The notes: a model not told the origin generated them from the letters alone. A stretch of 64,000 bases of DNA from Oligoflexia bacterium (GCA_028277945.1 JANQFH010000008.1:1-64000), one strand, 5' to 3'. Positions 16,465-25,005 are shown, numbered from the stretch's first letter. A program made the numbers and translations.

Positions 16465-16680
16465 ATGAATACAGCTAACGGCAATATCCGAATTCTTATT
16501 GATTCAAACGAGGTGAGCAGACGATTCGGTTTGAAGAAGACTTATCTACGTGATTTGCGCCACCAGAACCGAATTCCCTATATTAAAATAGGCCGCCTTG
16601 TACGATATGACCCAGTGGAACTAGAGCAGTGGCTTAGGTCAGGTCAAAGTGCGGTGACAAAGAAAGAGTCTACTTCTTAG
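16465..16680 (+). CDS. Excisionase-like HTH protein, paralogue 1
   Basis: 71 residues with a winged helix: EVSRRFGLKKTYLRDLRHQN, then RIPYIKIGRLVRYDPVELEQ. It aligns well with the protein at 17268-17492, sharing the YLRDLR/YVRDLR turn and IPxIKIGRLVRY wing. Such proteins bend DNA as directionality factors for tyrosine integrases. The last 11 bp overlap, tail to tail, the RHH-like gene on the other strand. A good purine-rich ribosome site (AAGGAAAGG) precedes the ATG. Confidence 0.75.
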   Translation: MNTANGNIRILIDSNEVSRRFGLKKTYLRDLRHQNRIPYIKIGRLVRYDPVELEQWLRSGQSAVTKKESTS

Positions 16681-17047
16681 TTCGGTGACTTTGCTCTCGA
16701 AGATTGTGCGTAACCTTGTCCAAGACCGTCTTTTTCTTGGGACGACCAGCTTTTCTTGAACCTGTTTTCCGTTGGGCTTCCTGTTCCGCAAGCACTTGAA
16801 GCTCTTCTTCTACAATCTTGTGAACATCTTCCTTTGAGTAAAAAGGAAATAGTTCAGGGATGTGGTTGAGGTAAAACTCCAACGCCTGCTGCATCACACT
16901 AACGGCAGTACTGGCGTGGGTGATGCGGATTAGCGCCCTTATACTGGCCAGACTCCAATAATTGAGCCTGAAACTTGTAATTTTAGAATCATAGGGTTCT
17001 GCGAATAACGAGCCTTCTTTTTTTCTTATATTTTTTGTATCTTTCAT
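16670..17047 (-). CDS. RHH-like protein, paralogue 2
   Basis: 125 residues. The middle matches the protein at 13794-14099 (see that entry) and suits a ribbon-helix-helix fold; the tail is Lys/Arg-rich (KAGRPKKK), as in AT-hook-like sequences. Two inverted-repeat systems lie in its 5' region: one arm of a 16-bp repeat at 17051-17066 immediately before the start, and a perfect 10-bp inverted repeat at 17084-17114. It is divergent from the excisionase-integrase genes, which places it well as their repressor; this is inference. Confidence 0.65.
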   Translation of the reverse strand: MKDTKNIRKKEGSLFAEPYDSKITSFRLNYWSLASIRALIRITHASTAVSVMQQALEFYLNHIPELFPFYSKEDVHKIVEEELQVLAEQEAQRKTGSRKAGRPKKKTVLDKVTHNLREQSHRTKK

Positions 17048-17050
17048 AAT

Positions 17051-17204
17051 TTAATAATACAAGAGAATAAGAATGTGGTCAACATAGAATACTGAAAAAA
17101 GAAGAGTATTCTATAAAATATAAATAAAATTAATATATTATGTAAATTACAGTCATTTTTGCAAGGAGGCAATTGATTTATGATATAATCTCTTGTATGA
17201 TTAA
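17051..17204. promoter_or_regulatory. Divergent control region of the RHH and excisionase-integrase genes
   Basis: A 16-bp inverted repeat with one mismatch has arms at 17051-17066 and 17189-17204 (core ATACAAGAGA). A second, perfect repeat, ATAGAATACT-N11-AGTATTCTAT, lies at 17084-17114. The rightward promoter has TTGCAA (17159-17164) and TATAAT (17184-17189) with an upstream TG (extended -10), although the spacer of 19 bp is long. The right arm of the first repeat starts at the end of this -10, so a bound repressor would block it. Confidence 0.6.
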
Positions 17205-17267
17205 TGAAAGTCAGGACAGTTACCCGCCAATCGTTACTGACCATAAGCAACAAAGTAAGTCAGCAAG

Positions 17268-17492
17268 ATGAGGTCAGGCATGAAGGAATTTGAAGAACTA
17301 TGGGATGACAAGGAGCTTTGCAGGAGGCTGAAGCTCAAGCCCAGCTATGTACGCGACCTCCGTTACATGAAGCGCATACCGTTTATTAAGATTGGAAGGT
17401 TAGTCAGATACGTTCCAGAGGATATCTATGCTTGGATTGCCACTGGTGCCTGTTCTGTCGTTTCCAAATTTTCTGAGGAAGAAGCCGCTTAA
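17268..17492 (+). CDS. Excisionase-like HTH protein, paralogue 2
   Basis: 74 residues, same fold as the protein at 16465: DKELCRRLKLKPSYVRDLRY, then KRIPFIKIGRLVRYVPEDIY. Met5 (MKEFEELWDD) is an alternative start. It lies 25 bp upstream of the integrase, in the place usual for a recombination directionality factor, and behind the putative RHH-controlled promoter. A regulatory role in integrase expression is also possible. Confidence 0.75.
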   Translation: MRSGMKEFEELWDDKELCRRLKLKPSYVRDLRYMKRIPFIKIGRLVRYVPEDIYAWIATGACSVVSKFSEEEAA

Positions 17493-17517
17493 GTGAATTC
17501 AATCAAGGAGTACATCA

Positions 17518-18621
17518 ATGGCTATCATAAAAAGAGAAACTAATAAGGGCTTTGTCTATGACGTTATCATACGTGATCTTGGGGGCAAGCAAAGGTGGAA
17601 GACGTTTTCTAAGAAGAAGGATGCAGAGCAGTTTGAAAGATTTGTTCTTGATAAGAAACACAGAGATGAATTTCCTGAAGTTTTTGATCCCAAAAAACGT
17701 ATCAACTTTTCAGAATTGGCAAAAAAGTGGTTAGAATTACATTCAAAGCCTAATAAAGCTCCTAAGAGCTACGTTAAAGACCGAGGTGTCTGCTATAATT
17801 ATTTGATCCCACATTTTAGCAATACGCTTGTTCAGCGTATTACCACAGAACAGGTTCAAGAGTACCTCACGTATAGGCTACAGAGTATCTGTTCAAAAAC
17901 AAAGAGATCTGTGTCTCCCAATACCGTTAATAGAGAGCTTGAGATCATCCGTAAGATGTTCAATGATGGCATCAAATGGGGCTACTTAAGACAGAATCCA
18001 TGCAAGGGGATAAAAAAGTTCAAAGAGAAAAGCCGTCGTACAGAATTTTTGTCTGAAAAAGAAGTTCGTAATCTCCTGAACAATGTTCTTTCATCTGACC
18101 TGACTCTTTTTGCTACAGCCATATATACTGGCATGAGGTTTGGTGAATTGGCTAACCTTGAAAAAAAACACGTAGATCTGAAAAAAGGCTTGATTACAGT
18201 TGAGATTGGGAGTGAAGAATCAGGTACTACCAAAAGCGGCAAAATAAGGTACATACCAATAGCAACTGCGCTCAAGCCTCACATAAAAGAAGCTCTTAGC
18301 TCATCTGGTAAGCTATTATTTCCATCAAAAAGAGGGCCAGACATAAAGAGAACCGAGGCTACCAAGGCCCTAGAAGGCGCCCTTAAACGAGCGGGTATAA
18401 AAAGACACATTCGTTTCCATGATCTCCGTCATACCTTTGCCAGTCATTTTGTTATGAGGGGAGGGGATTTGTTAGCTCTAAAGGAACTACTAGGGCACTC
18501 TGACTTGCAAATGGTGCAACGTTATGCACATCTTGCTCCCGATCATCTTAGAGGAGCTATAGATCGCCTTGATTTTTCAGTAACAGGTAGATCTGCTGGG
18601 GATTCAGAGGGTGATAAATAG
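17518..18621 (+). CDS. int: Tyrosine recombinase / integrase of the island
   Basis: 367 residues with an N-terminal arm-binding domain (about 1-60), a core-binding SAM-like domain (about 65-165) and the catalytic domain. Catalytic residues are in place: Arg207 (TGMRFGEL), His301 and Arg304 (HDLRH), His327 (LGHSD) and the nucleophile Tyr336 (MVQRYAHL). It should catalyse exchange between the two tRNA-fMet core repeats. It lies about 2.7 kb from attR, not directly at it; the PIN-GNAT operon sits between. AAGGAG precedes the ATG at good spacing. Confidence 0.95.
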   Translation: MAIIKRETNKGFVYDVIIRDLGGKQRWKTFSKKKDAEQFERFVLDKKHRDEFPEVFDPKKRINFSELAKKWLELHSKPNKAPKSYVKDRGVCYNYLIPHFSNTLVQRITTEQVQEYLTYRLQSICSKTKRSVSPNTVNRELEIIRKMFNDGIKWGYLRQNPCKGIKKFKEKSRRTEFLSEKEVRNLLNNVLSSDLTLFATAIYTGMRFGELANLEKKHVDLKKGLITVEIGSEESGTTKSGKIRYIPIATALKPHIKEALSSSGKLLFPSKRGPDIKRTEATKALEGALKRAGIKRHIRFHDLRHTFASHFVMRGGDLLALKELLGHSDLQMVQRYAHLAPDHLRGAIDRLDFSVTGRSAGDSEGDK

Positions 18622-18670
18622 GGTAATAAGAAGCTCAAATTACCCCATTTAAGTGAGTTGTTACCCTATT
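18617..18670. repeat. Inverted repeat after the integrase
   Basis: Perfect 10-bp arms AATAGGGTAA (18617-18626) and TTACCCTATT (18661-18670) overlap the integrase stop codon and end 8 bp before the integrase remnant. An inner GGGTAAT...ATTACCC pairing competes with it. There is no T-run, so a terminator is not clear; it could be a recombination scar or operator. Confidence 0.45.
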
Positions 18671-18678
18671 CTGGGTAG

Positions 18679-18750
18679 CAGATGGTCCAGAGGTATGCGT
18701 ATTTGGCACCAGATTATTTGAGGAAGACGATTGATAGATTGAAATTCTAG
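18679..18750 (+). pseudogene. Remnant of a second integrase (C-terminal 23 codons)
   Basis: Read from 18679, the sequence encodes QMVQRYAYLAPDYLRKTIDR followed by LKF and a stop. This closely matches the end of the intact integrase (QMVQRYAHLAPDHLRGAIDR), including the catalytic tyrosine. It has no start or upstream domain. It shows that a second, related integrase gene once lay here and was mostly deleted, or that part of the gene was duplicated by recombination. Confidence 0.75.
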
Positions 18751-18799
18751 ATCCAAGTGGGGGATAGTATACTTGTTATCTGAAAGGTTGCACTAAGAA

Positions 18800-20251
18800 A
18801 TGCGTTTTTTGTTGGATACCAATATACTTATTCCTCTAGAGGATTCAAAGGCTGTATTAAAACCAAGTTTAAGCCGATTTATTCAATTAGCATCGAGTAA
18901 TGGGCATGCTCTTCTGTATCACCCTGCATCTGAGCAGGACATTCAACGTGATACAGATGAAAATAGAAGATCACAAACACTTGCTCGAATTAAAAGATAT
19001 CAGCGTTTAGAGAATCCACCTGACTGTCCATGGAATACCAGCGGTACAAGTGCAAATGATGTAGCTGATAATGAAATTCTGTATGCATTGGAACGCAATG
19101 CTGTTCATGCGTTGGTCACCGAAGATAGATTGATTCATACAAAGGCGAAACAGAGAGGGATTGGTAACCGTGTTTATTATATCCAAACAGCAGAAGAATG
19201 GCTGAAACGTCTTCATAGTGAAGAGCCGCTAGCGCTTCCGAATATCAAAAAAATTAATTTGTATGAACTCGAAGTTGAACATGAATTTTTTGACACCCTT
19301 CGTGCGAGCTATGAACGGTTTAATACATGGTTCAATAGAGCAGCGCAAAATGGCAGAAAAGCATGGATGTATGGTGAAGACCCCAGCAAATTAGAAGCTC
19401 TTTGTATATACGCGGTCCAAAACGATGAGAGAATAACCGACAAAGGGGCAATACTAAATGGGAAAGCTCTTAAGTTATGCACTCTTAAAGTAGGTGAGGC
19501 AGTAAGGGGGCGTAAAATTGGAGAACTGTTCCTAAAAGCTGCTTTTAGATATGCAACTAGCAATGAAATTGAAAACATATTTATTACCGCTAAATCGGAG
19601 GAATATCATCTTCTGGACCTTTTGGTTGATTTTGGGTTTGTAGAATCAGGTTCTTACAGAGGGGATGTCGTCTATGTGAAGCCCCATCCTATTCTTCCAC
19701 CCAAAGACGATTTAGCTACGTTCGAGTTTCATCAAAGATATTTTCCGCATTTCAGAGATGATGAAGAAGTTCAAAAATTTATTGTCCCAATTAAGCCTCA
19801 ATATCACACTATTCTGTTTCCTGACTATGAAGCCCCGCAAGAACAGCTTCAATTAGGTTTGAATCAATCTCATGTTGGAAATGCTATAAAGCTTGCCTAT
19901 CTTTGCCACGCACAGGTAAACTCGATGAAGAGAGGGGACATTGTACTTTTTTATCGCTCCACTGATTTAAAAGCCCTCACAAGTCTTGGAATTGTTGAAA
20001 GTTTTTCAGTCTCAAATGATTCGGACGAGGTTGCTAGTATGGTGTCAAGAAGAACGGTCTATAACTTAAAAGAGATAAAAAAGATGACAGTCCGAAAAAC
20101 AAAAGTAATTTTGTTCAGGCTTGTACGGCATTTTGAGAAGCCGATAAAATTTGATTGGCTTATAAAAAATGGAATAGTAAACGGGTATATTAGGTCAATT
20201 CAGAAGATTGCAGATGATAGCTATCGAGAAGTTGTAAATTATGCAAGGTAG
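18800..20251 (+). CDS. PIN-GNAT-PUA/EVE-like fusion protein
   Basis: 483 residues in three parts. Residues 1-135 form a PIN nuclease domain: MRFLLDTNILIPLED with Asp6, a later ADNEILYALERNAVHALVTE block and TEDRLIHTKAK. Residues about 200-285 look like a GNAT acetyltransferase, with LKVGEAVRGRKIGELFLKAA resembling the acetyl-CoA loop (RGxKIG). Residues about 315-480 resemble an EVE/PUA-like nucleotide-binding domain (IKPQYHTILFPD; GDIVLFYR). The stop overlaps the ASCH gene by 11 bp. An RNase and a modifying enzyme in one chain suggest a toxin- or defence-like effector; this is inference. Confidence 0.75.
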   Translation: MRFLLDTNILIPLEDSKAVLKPSLSRFIQLASSNGHALLYHPASEQDIQRDTDENRRSQTLARIKRYQRLENPPDCPWNTSGTSANDVADNEILYALERNAVHALVTEDRLIHTKAKQRGIGNRVYYIQTAEEWLKRLHSEEPLALPNIKKINLYELEVEHEFFDTLRASYERFNTWFNRAAQNGRKAWMYGEDPSKLEALCIYAVQNDERITDKGAILNGKALKLCTLKVGEAVRGRKIGELFLKAAFRYATSNEIENIFITAKSEEYHLLDLLVDFGFVESGSYRGDVVYVKPHPILPPKDDLATFEFHQRYFPHFRDDEEVQKFIVPIKPQYHTILFPDYEAPQEQLQLGLNQSHVGNAIKLAYLCHAQVNSMKRGDIVLFYRSTDLKALTSLGIVESFSVSNDSDEVASMVSRRTVYNLKEIKKMTVRKTKVILFRLVRHFEKPIKFDWLIKNGIVNGYIRSIQKIADDSYREVVNYAR

Positions 20252-20726
20252 AAACACAGCTCTACTATCTATAAAACCAATATATGCTGATTCGATATTA
20301 GATGGTGCAAAGAGGTTTGAATTTCGTAAAGTTGGTTTAAAGGAAGATGTTGAATTTATTCTTATATATGCTTCTTCTCCTGTCAGAGAATTTGTTGGTT
20401 TGGCTGAGGTAGAAAAAATAATTAAGGGCTCTCCGAAGGCGCTCTGGAAGTTAGCTGGTGATTTGGGTGGAATAACGAAAGAAGACTACAATGAGTATTT
20501 TCGAGGAAAGAGATACGGATATGCCATAAAAATAAAGGAAATTTATAGATTTGAAAACCCTATAGCTCCTAAGAAAGTGTTTAGAAAATTCCATCCACCT
20601 CAATCATTTATGTATATATCACGTAATAAGGTTGAGGGTGTTTTGAAAGCGATAGGAGATGAAATTAGTCTTTGTTGGTGGCATTCACGGTGTAGGCAAG
20701 ACGACATTTTGTCAGCATGTTGCTAA
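20241..20726 (+). CDS. ASCH-domain protein
   Basis: 161 residues opening with the ASCH/PUA-like signature: ALLSIKPIYADSILDGAKRF followed by EFRK, containing the GxKxxExR motif. ASCH proteins bind RNA or modified nucleosides and some cut RNA or hydrolyse acetylated nucleosides. It overlaps the PIN-GNAT gene by 11 bp and the P-loop gene by 68 bp, so the three are probably translated together. Its last 22 residues come from the out-of-frame start of the next gene and look unrelated to the domain, which suggests an original stop was lost. Confidence 0.75.
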   Translation: MQGRNTALLSIKPIYADSILDGAKRFEFRKVGLKEDVEFILIYASSPVREFVGLAEVEKIIKGSPKALWKLAGDLGGITKEDYNEYFRGKRYGYAIKIKEIYRFENPIAPKKVFRKFHPPQSFMYISRNKVEGVLKAIGDEISLCWWHSRCRQDDILSACC

Positions 20727-21192
20727 CAAGTGCGGTTTGACTCACCTTACGGCTAGCGAATTAATTAAAGAACGGCTCCCATCTGCAATTTCAAAGGGCA
20801 GGAAAAGCGTAAAGAATCTCGATGAGAATCAAAAAGCTTTAGTCGAAGCTATTACTGCCTGCCGAGCGAACAATGACGCAATAATACTCGATGGTCATTT
20901 TACACTCTTGGTAGGGAGTAACATCGAACCAGTACCGCTAACGGTTTTTTCCAAAATCAATCCTAAATTAATTGTAGTTCTAACAGCGAAGCCCAAAACT
21001 ATATACGAGAGGCTTTACGCAAGAGATGGGGCCAGGATACCACTCCATAGTATCCAGCAGCATCAGGAGGAAGAACTCCGACATGCGAGTGTAGTCGCCA
21101 ATGATCTAGGCATTCCCATTCTGACAGTTGATGTCGAAGAGGATAGTGCCGATCCCGCCATTTTAAGAATTAGCGCAATCTTGGCTGGGTAG
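20659..21192 (+). CDS. P-loop kinase-like ATPase
   Basis: 177 residues. Walker A is at the N-terminus (MKLVFVGGIHGVGKTTFCQH). The later IILDGHF segment resembles a Walker B or substrate site, and ERLYARDGAR has the Arg pair seen in LID regions of adenylate- or nucleoside-kinase-like proteins. Substrate unknown. AGGAG lies directly against the ATG, so spacing is poor and coupling to the overlapping ASCH gene is likely. It is the last island gene before attR. Confidence 0.75.
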   Translation: MKLVFVGGIHGVGKTTFCQHVANKCGLTHLTASELIKERLPSAISKGRKSVKNLDENQKALVEAITACRANNDAIILDGHFTLLVGSNIEPVPLTVFSKINPKLIVVLTAKPKTIYERLYARDGARIPLHSIQQHQEEELRHASVVANDLGIPILTVDVEEDSADPAILRISAILAG

Positions 21193-21248
21193 GGAGATAG
21201 TTGGGTTTATACTGTCTCTACGTACACTTCGATTTCTTCAGTAAGCAA

Positions 21249-21268
21249 CTGTTAGATATTCGTTAGAT
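21249..21268 (+). repeat. Arm-type repeat, right copy
   Basis: Matches 284-303 with one mismatch, same orientation, 66 bp inside the attR core. See the left copy for the internal GTTAGAT pair. Confidence 0.5.
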
Positions 21269-21274
21269 AAAGCA

Positions 21275-21312
21275 AAAACAGGGATTTAGCGAAATTGCTA
21301 AGTCCCTGTTTT
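21275..21312 (-). terminator. Rho-independent terminator of tRNA-fMet
   Basis: Minus-strand stem of 16 bp with one mismatch (arms 21275-21290 and 21297-21312) and a 6-nt loop, with a run of five U after the right arm in the transcript. It lies 3 nt beyond the tRNA 3' end, on the island side of the crossover, so the element supplies the terminator along with the replacement tRNA end. It also faces the P-loop gene and may end that transcript. Confidence 0.8.
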
Positions 21313-21315
21313 AAT

Positions 21316-21393
<78 letters not shown>

Positions 21394-21493
21394 TAAGAGT
21401 TTGTTAACGGAACGCCTCTTATCTCATTTGCAGTGACCATCGTCAACACCTGCAGGGGCGTGCTGGGTGGTATGTAACTAATTAAAAATAAAG

Positions 21494-23116
21494 ATGAAAA
21501 TTGACATTTTTGCGACCACTGGTAGGCTGGCGGTTGTGGCAGAGCAAAAGGGGCAAGCAGCTGGTGTTCAGCGTGCTGCTGGCACAGTTGGTTTCTTTAC
21601 CTTAATCAGTCGCATCCTCGGTTTTTTGCGTGACATTCTCACGGCCGCCTTTCTTGGGGCGGGATTCTTTAGCGATGCCTTCTTTGTGGCCTTCCGCATT
21701 CCCAATCTGTTCCGGCGCCTCTTTGGCGAAGGCTCGCTTACCGTTGCCTTTGTTCCCATCTTTACCCAAGAGCTGGTGGAGAGGGGTGAGGCAGCAGCCA
21801 AGCAGTTTATGCGCTCAACCTTCACCTGGTTGTTACTGCTGTTGCTGTTCTTGGTGTTGGTAGGTGAGGTCTTTGCCAAACCTGTGGCGTGGCTCTTTGC
21901 CGCTGGTTTTTCTTCAGACAAGCTGGAGACCACAACGCAGATGTTACGCATTGTCTTTCCCTACATTCTGTTTATCAGTCTGGTGGCGCTAAGCATGGGA
22001 GTGCTCAATAGCTTGAAGCACTTTTCTAGCCCTGCATTTAGTCCGGTACTACTGAATCTCGCCATGATCAGCAGCTTGCTACTGTCGTTTTGGCTGCCGC
22101 TGCACCCTGCTTACTGTCTGGCGGGTGGCGTGATTGTAGGCGGTATGCTGCAACTGGCTTTGCAGCTCTATGTAATGGCGCGGCGGCGCTTTCACTATAA
22201 AGTCACTTGGAAAAAACCCTCTGCCGAAGTCAAAGAACTTGCCAGCATTATGTTTCCTTCGGTGTTTGGGGCGGCGGCGTATCAGTTAAACCTGCTTATT
22301 AATACGCAGCTGGCGTCTCGACTACAAGAGGGTAGTGTGTCGTTTCTCTACTATGCGGATAGGTTGGTCGAGTTTCCCTTGGGCGTGGTTGCCGTAGCAT
22401 TGGGTACAGCTATTCTGCCGTTTCTCTCAAGGCAGGCTGCAGAAGAGGATTTTGCAGGACTAAAAGCAACCTTAAGAGATGGTTTGAAGTCGCTCTACCT
22501 GCTGATCTTTCCCGCCACGGTCGGACTGGTAGTTTTGCGCCTGCCGTTGATTGATCTGCTGTTTCATCGGCGCGCCTTCAGCTACGAAGATGCGCGCATG
22601 ACCGCCTTTGCCTTGCTGTTTGGCGCGCTGGGCATGGTGGGCGTGGGCACGGTGCGGGTGGTAGTGCCGGTGTTTTACGCATTCAAGGATATGTGGACGC
22701 CGTTTAAGGTCTCGTTGGTGACCTTGGGTTGCAACCTGACCTTGGCGCTGCTGCTCATGGGACCACTACGCCACGGTGGCTTAGCGCTGGCAGTGTCACT
22801 TGCTTCTAGCATTAATGCGCTGCTGCTTATGGGGATTCTACGTCGCCGTCTCGGTAGGTTGGGTGTGCGTCAGATTGTTGTGCCGCTGGTGAAGATGGCT
22901 GTAGCAGCACTTTTGATGGGCCTGTTTCTCTATACGGTCGTGCATAGATTGGGCTGGCACGCTGGGCTTGGCGCCAACCGTCTACTTTCAGCCCTGCAGC
23001 TGCTCGCTACCATCGTTACTGGCGCTGGGATCTATTTCATCCTCTGCCGCCTCATGCATTTGCACGAGGCGAAGAGGCTCTTTGCCCTTCTAGGAGAAAA
23101 ACTACTCGGACGTTGA
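21494..23116 (+). CDS. murJ: Lipid II flippase MurJ (MviN)
   Basis: 540 residues, polytopic, about 14 membrane segments. The N-terminus shows AAGTVGFFTLISRILGFLRD and the typical AFFVAFRIPNLFRRLFGEGS, the MurJ signature. It flips lipid II across the inner membrane for peptidoglycan synthesis. The longest frame begins at ATG 21494 with a weak ribosome site; a GTG at 21536 (VAEQKG) would also give a normal MurJ. First core gene beyond the island. Confidence 0.93.
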   Translation: MKIDIFATTGRLAVVAEQKGQAAGVQRAAGTVGFFTLISRILGFLRDILTAAFLGAGFFSDAFFVAFRIPNLFRRLFGEGSLTVAFVPIFTQELVERGEAAAKQFMRSTFTWLLLLLLFLVLVGEVFAKPVAWLFAAGFSSDKLETTTQMLRIVFPYILFISLVALSMGVLNSLKHFSSPAFSPVLLNLAMISSLLLSFWLPLHPAYCLAGGVIVGGMLQLALQLYVMARRRFHYKVTWKKPSAEVKELASIMFPSVFGAAAYQLNLLINTQLASRLQEGSVSFLYYADRLVEFPLGVVAVALGTAILPFLSRQAAEEDFAGLKATLRDGLKSLYLLIFPATVGLVVLRLPLIDLLFHRRAFSYEDARMTAFALLFGALGMVGVGTVRVVVPVFYAFKDMWTPFKVSLVTLGCNLTLALLLMGPLRHGGLALAVSLASSINALLLMGILRRRLGRLGVRQIVVPLVKMAVAALLMGLFLYTVVHRLGWHAGLGANRLLSALQLLATIVTGAGIYFILCRLMHLHEAKRLFALLGEKLLGR

Positions 23117-23133
23117 TACTGTTGTCACGAACG

Positions 23134-25005
23134 TCAGTTCGTTGGCTTTGCTTCCTGTAGAATTGTAAACTCCACACGCCGGTTGGCAGCACGGCCTGGT
23201 TGGGTTAGGTTGCCGGCTACAGGTTTAGAAGGTCCAAAGCCGACCGCTGTTAGGCGCACGCGCTTTACTCCACGTGAGATGAGATATTCCATGACTGCTT
23301 CTGCCCGTTTTTGTGACAGAAAGACATTGTAAGATTTCTTTCCGGTGCTGTCTGTGTGGCCTTCAACCTGCAGCTTGGTGATCTGAGGATTGTCGTTGAT
23401 GAGATCGGCAACGCGGTTGAGCAAGGACTCTGAGTTGGGTGTGAGTGCCCACTTGCCAGTGGCAAAGTAGATCTTATCAGCAATGACAATCTTTTCCTTG
23501 GTCAGCTTGATACGATCTCCTGTTTCACGCAGCACAAAGGCAGCAACCACCTTGGTGTCGGGTTCTATATAGATGTCATGTTCTTCTGCCTGAAAGCCGT
23601 CCGAGCCAACGAGAATTTTATGGCGGCCAACGGCCATTTTGACCTGCACGCCTTTTTTCGGGATCGCCGCCGGCTTCATATTGGGATAGCCAACAAAACC
23701 AACTTGACCAAGCAGTGGGTTGCCGTCGGCATCGGTAATGCGAAGGATAAGGGTGCCCTTCTTTTTTACTGCGAGTGGTTTTAACTTGATTTCACGGTTG
23801 ATGCTTTTGCCAGCTTCGACAAGAAATTCGACATTGGCAGTCTCATAGCCCTGAAGCTGGACCTTGGCCGTGATCGTGCCGGGACTAAGGCCAGCCAATG
23901 CAAAGCTGCCATTCTCTGGATGAGACTGCAGGCGTGTCTTTTCCATTTCTGGGAAAGAGATAATAGCGCCGCCAAGCTGGGTAAGGCTGGTGGCGTCGAG
24001 CACGATCCCAGCGATACTGCCGGTTGCGGGAACTTTAGGCGCAGGTTTGCTTGAGATAAACGTATAGGTAAGCCCAAAGATGAGGTTGTAGTCTGGTTCT
24101 GCCAACGTATTGGCGCTGGGGTTGCCGTTGAACAAGCCAACGTCAGCTCCGGCGTCAATGGCGAGGGCATTATTGTTGGTCGGAAAGAAACGTAAACCGA
24201 GTGTCACCCGCTGTGGGTTGTCATCAAAGCCACCGCTACCGGAGCCAACAGTTTGTTCCGTGGTGTACTCGGCGAGAAAGGTGATGTAATCGATAGGCAC
24301 TTCCAAGCCAGCTCCAAAGAGGAGTTGGTCAAAGGGGCTGACCCCGAGGATGAACTGCTGCTCGGCTGTGAGGGTTGTCGTATCGTTAGCATCAAAGCTG
24401 TTGTCGAAACGGTAGCCAACGTTGGCGTGGAGGCGCAGCGGTACGGGATCTTCACGACGGCTGAGATCCAAGGTTAAGAGCCCTACAAGCGCAAAATTCC
24501 AAGCGGTGTCGGTAATGTCGAACTGGCCGACCTTGTTGATGTGTTCCGCCTGAAACGCACCGGCAATGCTAAAGACAGGCCAAGGGTCAAAGCCAATTTT
24601 GGTACCGAGGTTGAAGTTGCCAAATTGCTCAATACTACCGGTACTAGTGTGATCTCTACTTGAGATTATTTCCCAGAGGGAGAAAAACTCGGTGTAAGGC
24701 CAGGGTGTGAAGTTAGTGGTCAGCTGACCGATAGCACGGGTAGTGTCGTTACCACTAGCGAAGAAGTCTTTCTTGGTGAAAAACTGTCCGTGCAGGCCGA
24801 ACTGCACACCCATACTACCTGTATAGGCACGTTGAGCAGAGAGCAGACGAAACCCTCCCAACGGACCCCAAAGCGACGGCGCTAGAAGATTCTCACCACT
24901 CTGTTCATTGGCGAACCGAAACTCCGCTTGCACTAAAGAGGTGAGTGCAAAGAACAGCGTTAAAGCCAATAACAGACTATAACAGCTACGTTGCAATCTG
25001 TTCAT
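23134..25005 (-). CDS. OmpA-family outer-membrane protein with carboxypeptidase-regulatory-like domains
   Basis: 623 residues from ATG 25005, chosen for GAGGAAG 6 nt upstream. A signal peptide (LLLALTLFFALTSLVQA) leads into a probable beta-barrel (about 30-320), a segment opening GSIAGIVLDATSLTQLGGAI that fits a CarboxypepD_reg/PEGA-like fold, and a C-terminal OmpA domain (IYFATGKWALTPNSESLL; LQVEGHTDSTGKKSYNVFLS; GRAANRRVEF) that binds peptidoglycan. It anchors the outer membrane to the wall. The next upstream gene (25035-25520) is in the same direction 29 bp away. Confidence 0.88.
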   Translation of the reverse strand: MNRLQRSCYSLLLALTLFFALTSLVQAEFRFANEQSGENLLAPSLWGPLGGFRLLSAQRAYTGSMGVQFGLHGQFFTKKDFFASGNDTTRAIGQLTTNFTPWPYTEFFSLWEIISSRDHTSTGSIEQFGNFNLGTKIGFDPWPVFSIAGAFQAEHINKVGQFDITDTAWNFALVGLLTLDLSRREDPVPLRLHANVGYRFDNSFDANDTTTLTAEQQFILGVSPFDQLLFGAGLEVPIDYITFLAEYTTEQTVGSGSGGFDDNPQRVTLGLRFFPTNNNALAIDAGADVGLFNGNPSANTLAEPDYNLIFGLTYTFISSKPAPKVPATGSIAGIVLDATSLTQLGGAIISFPEMEKTRLQSHPENGSFALAGLSPGTITAKVQLQGYETANVEFLVEAGKSINREIKLKPLAVKKKGTLILRITDADGNPLLGQVGFVGYPNMKPAAIPKKGVQVKMAVGRHKILVGSDGFQAEEHDIYIEPDTKVVAAFVLRETGDRIKLTKEKIVIADKIYFATGKWALTPNSESLLNRVADLINDNPQITKLQVEGHTDSTGKKSYNVFLSQKRAEAVMEYLISRGVKRVRLTAVGFGPSKPVAGNLTQPGRAANRRVEFTILQEAKPTN

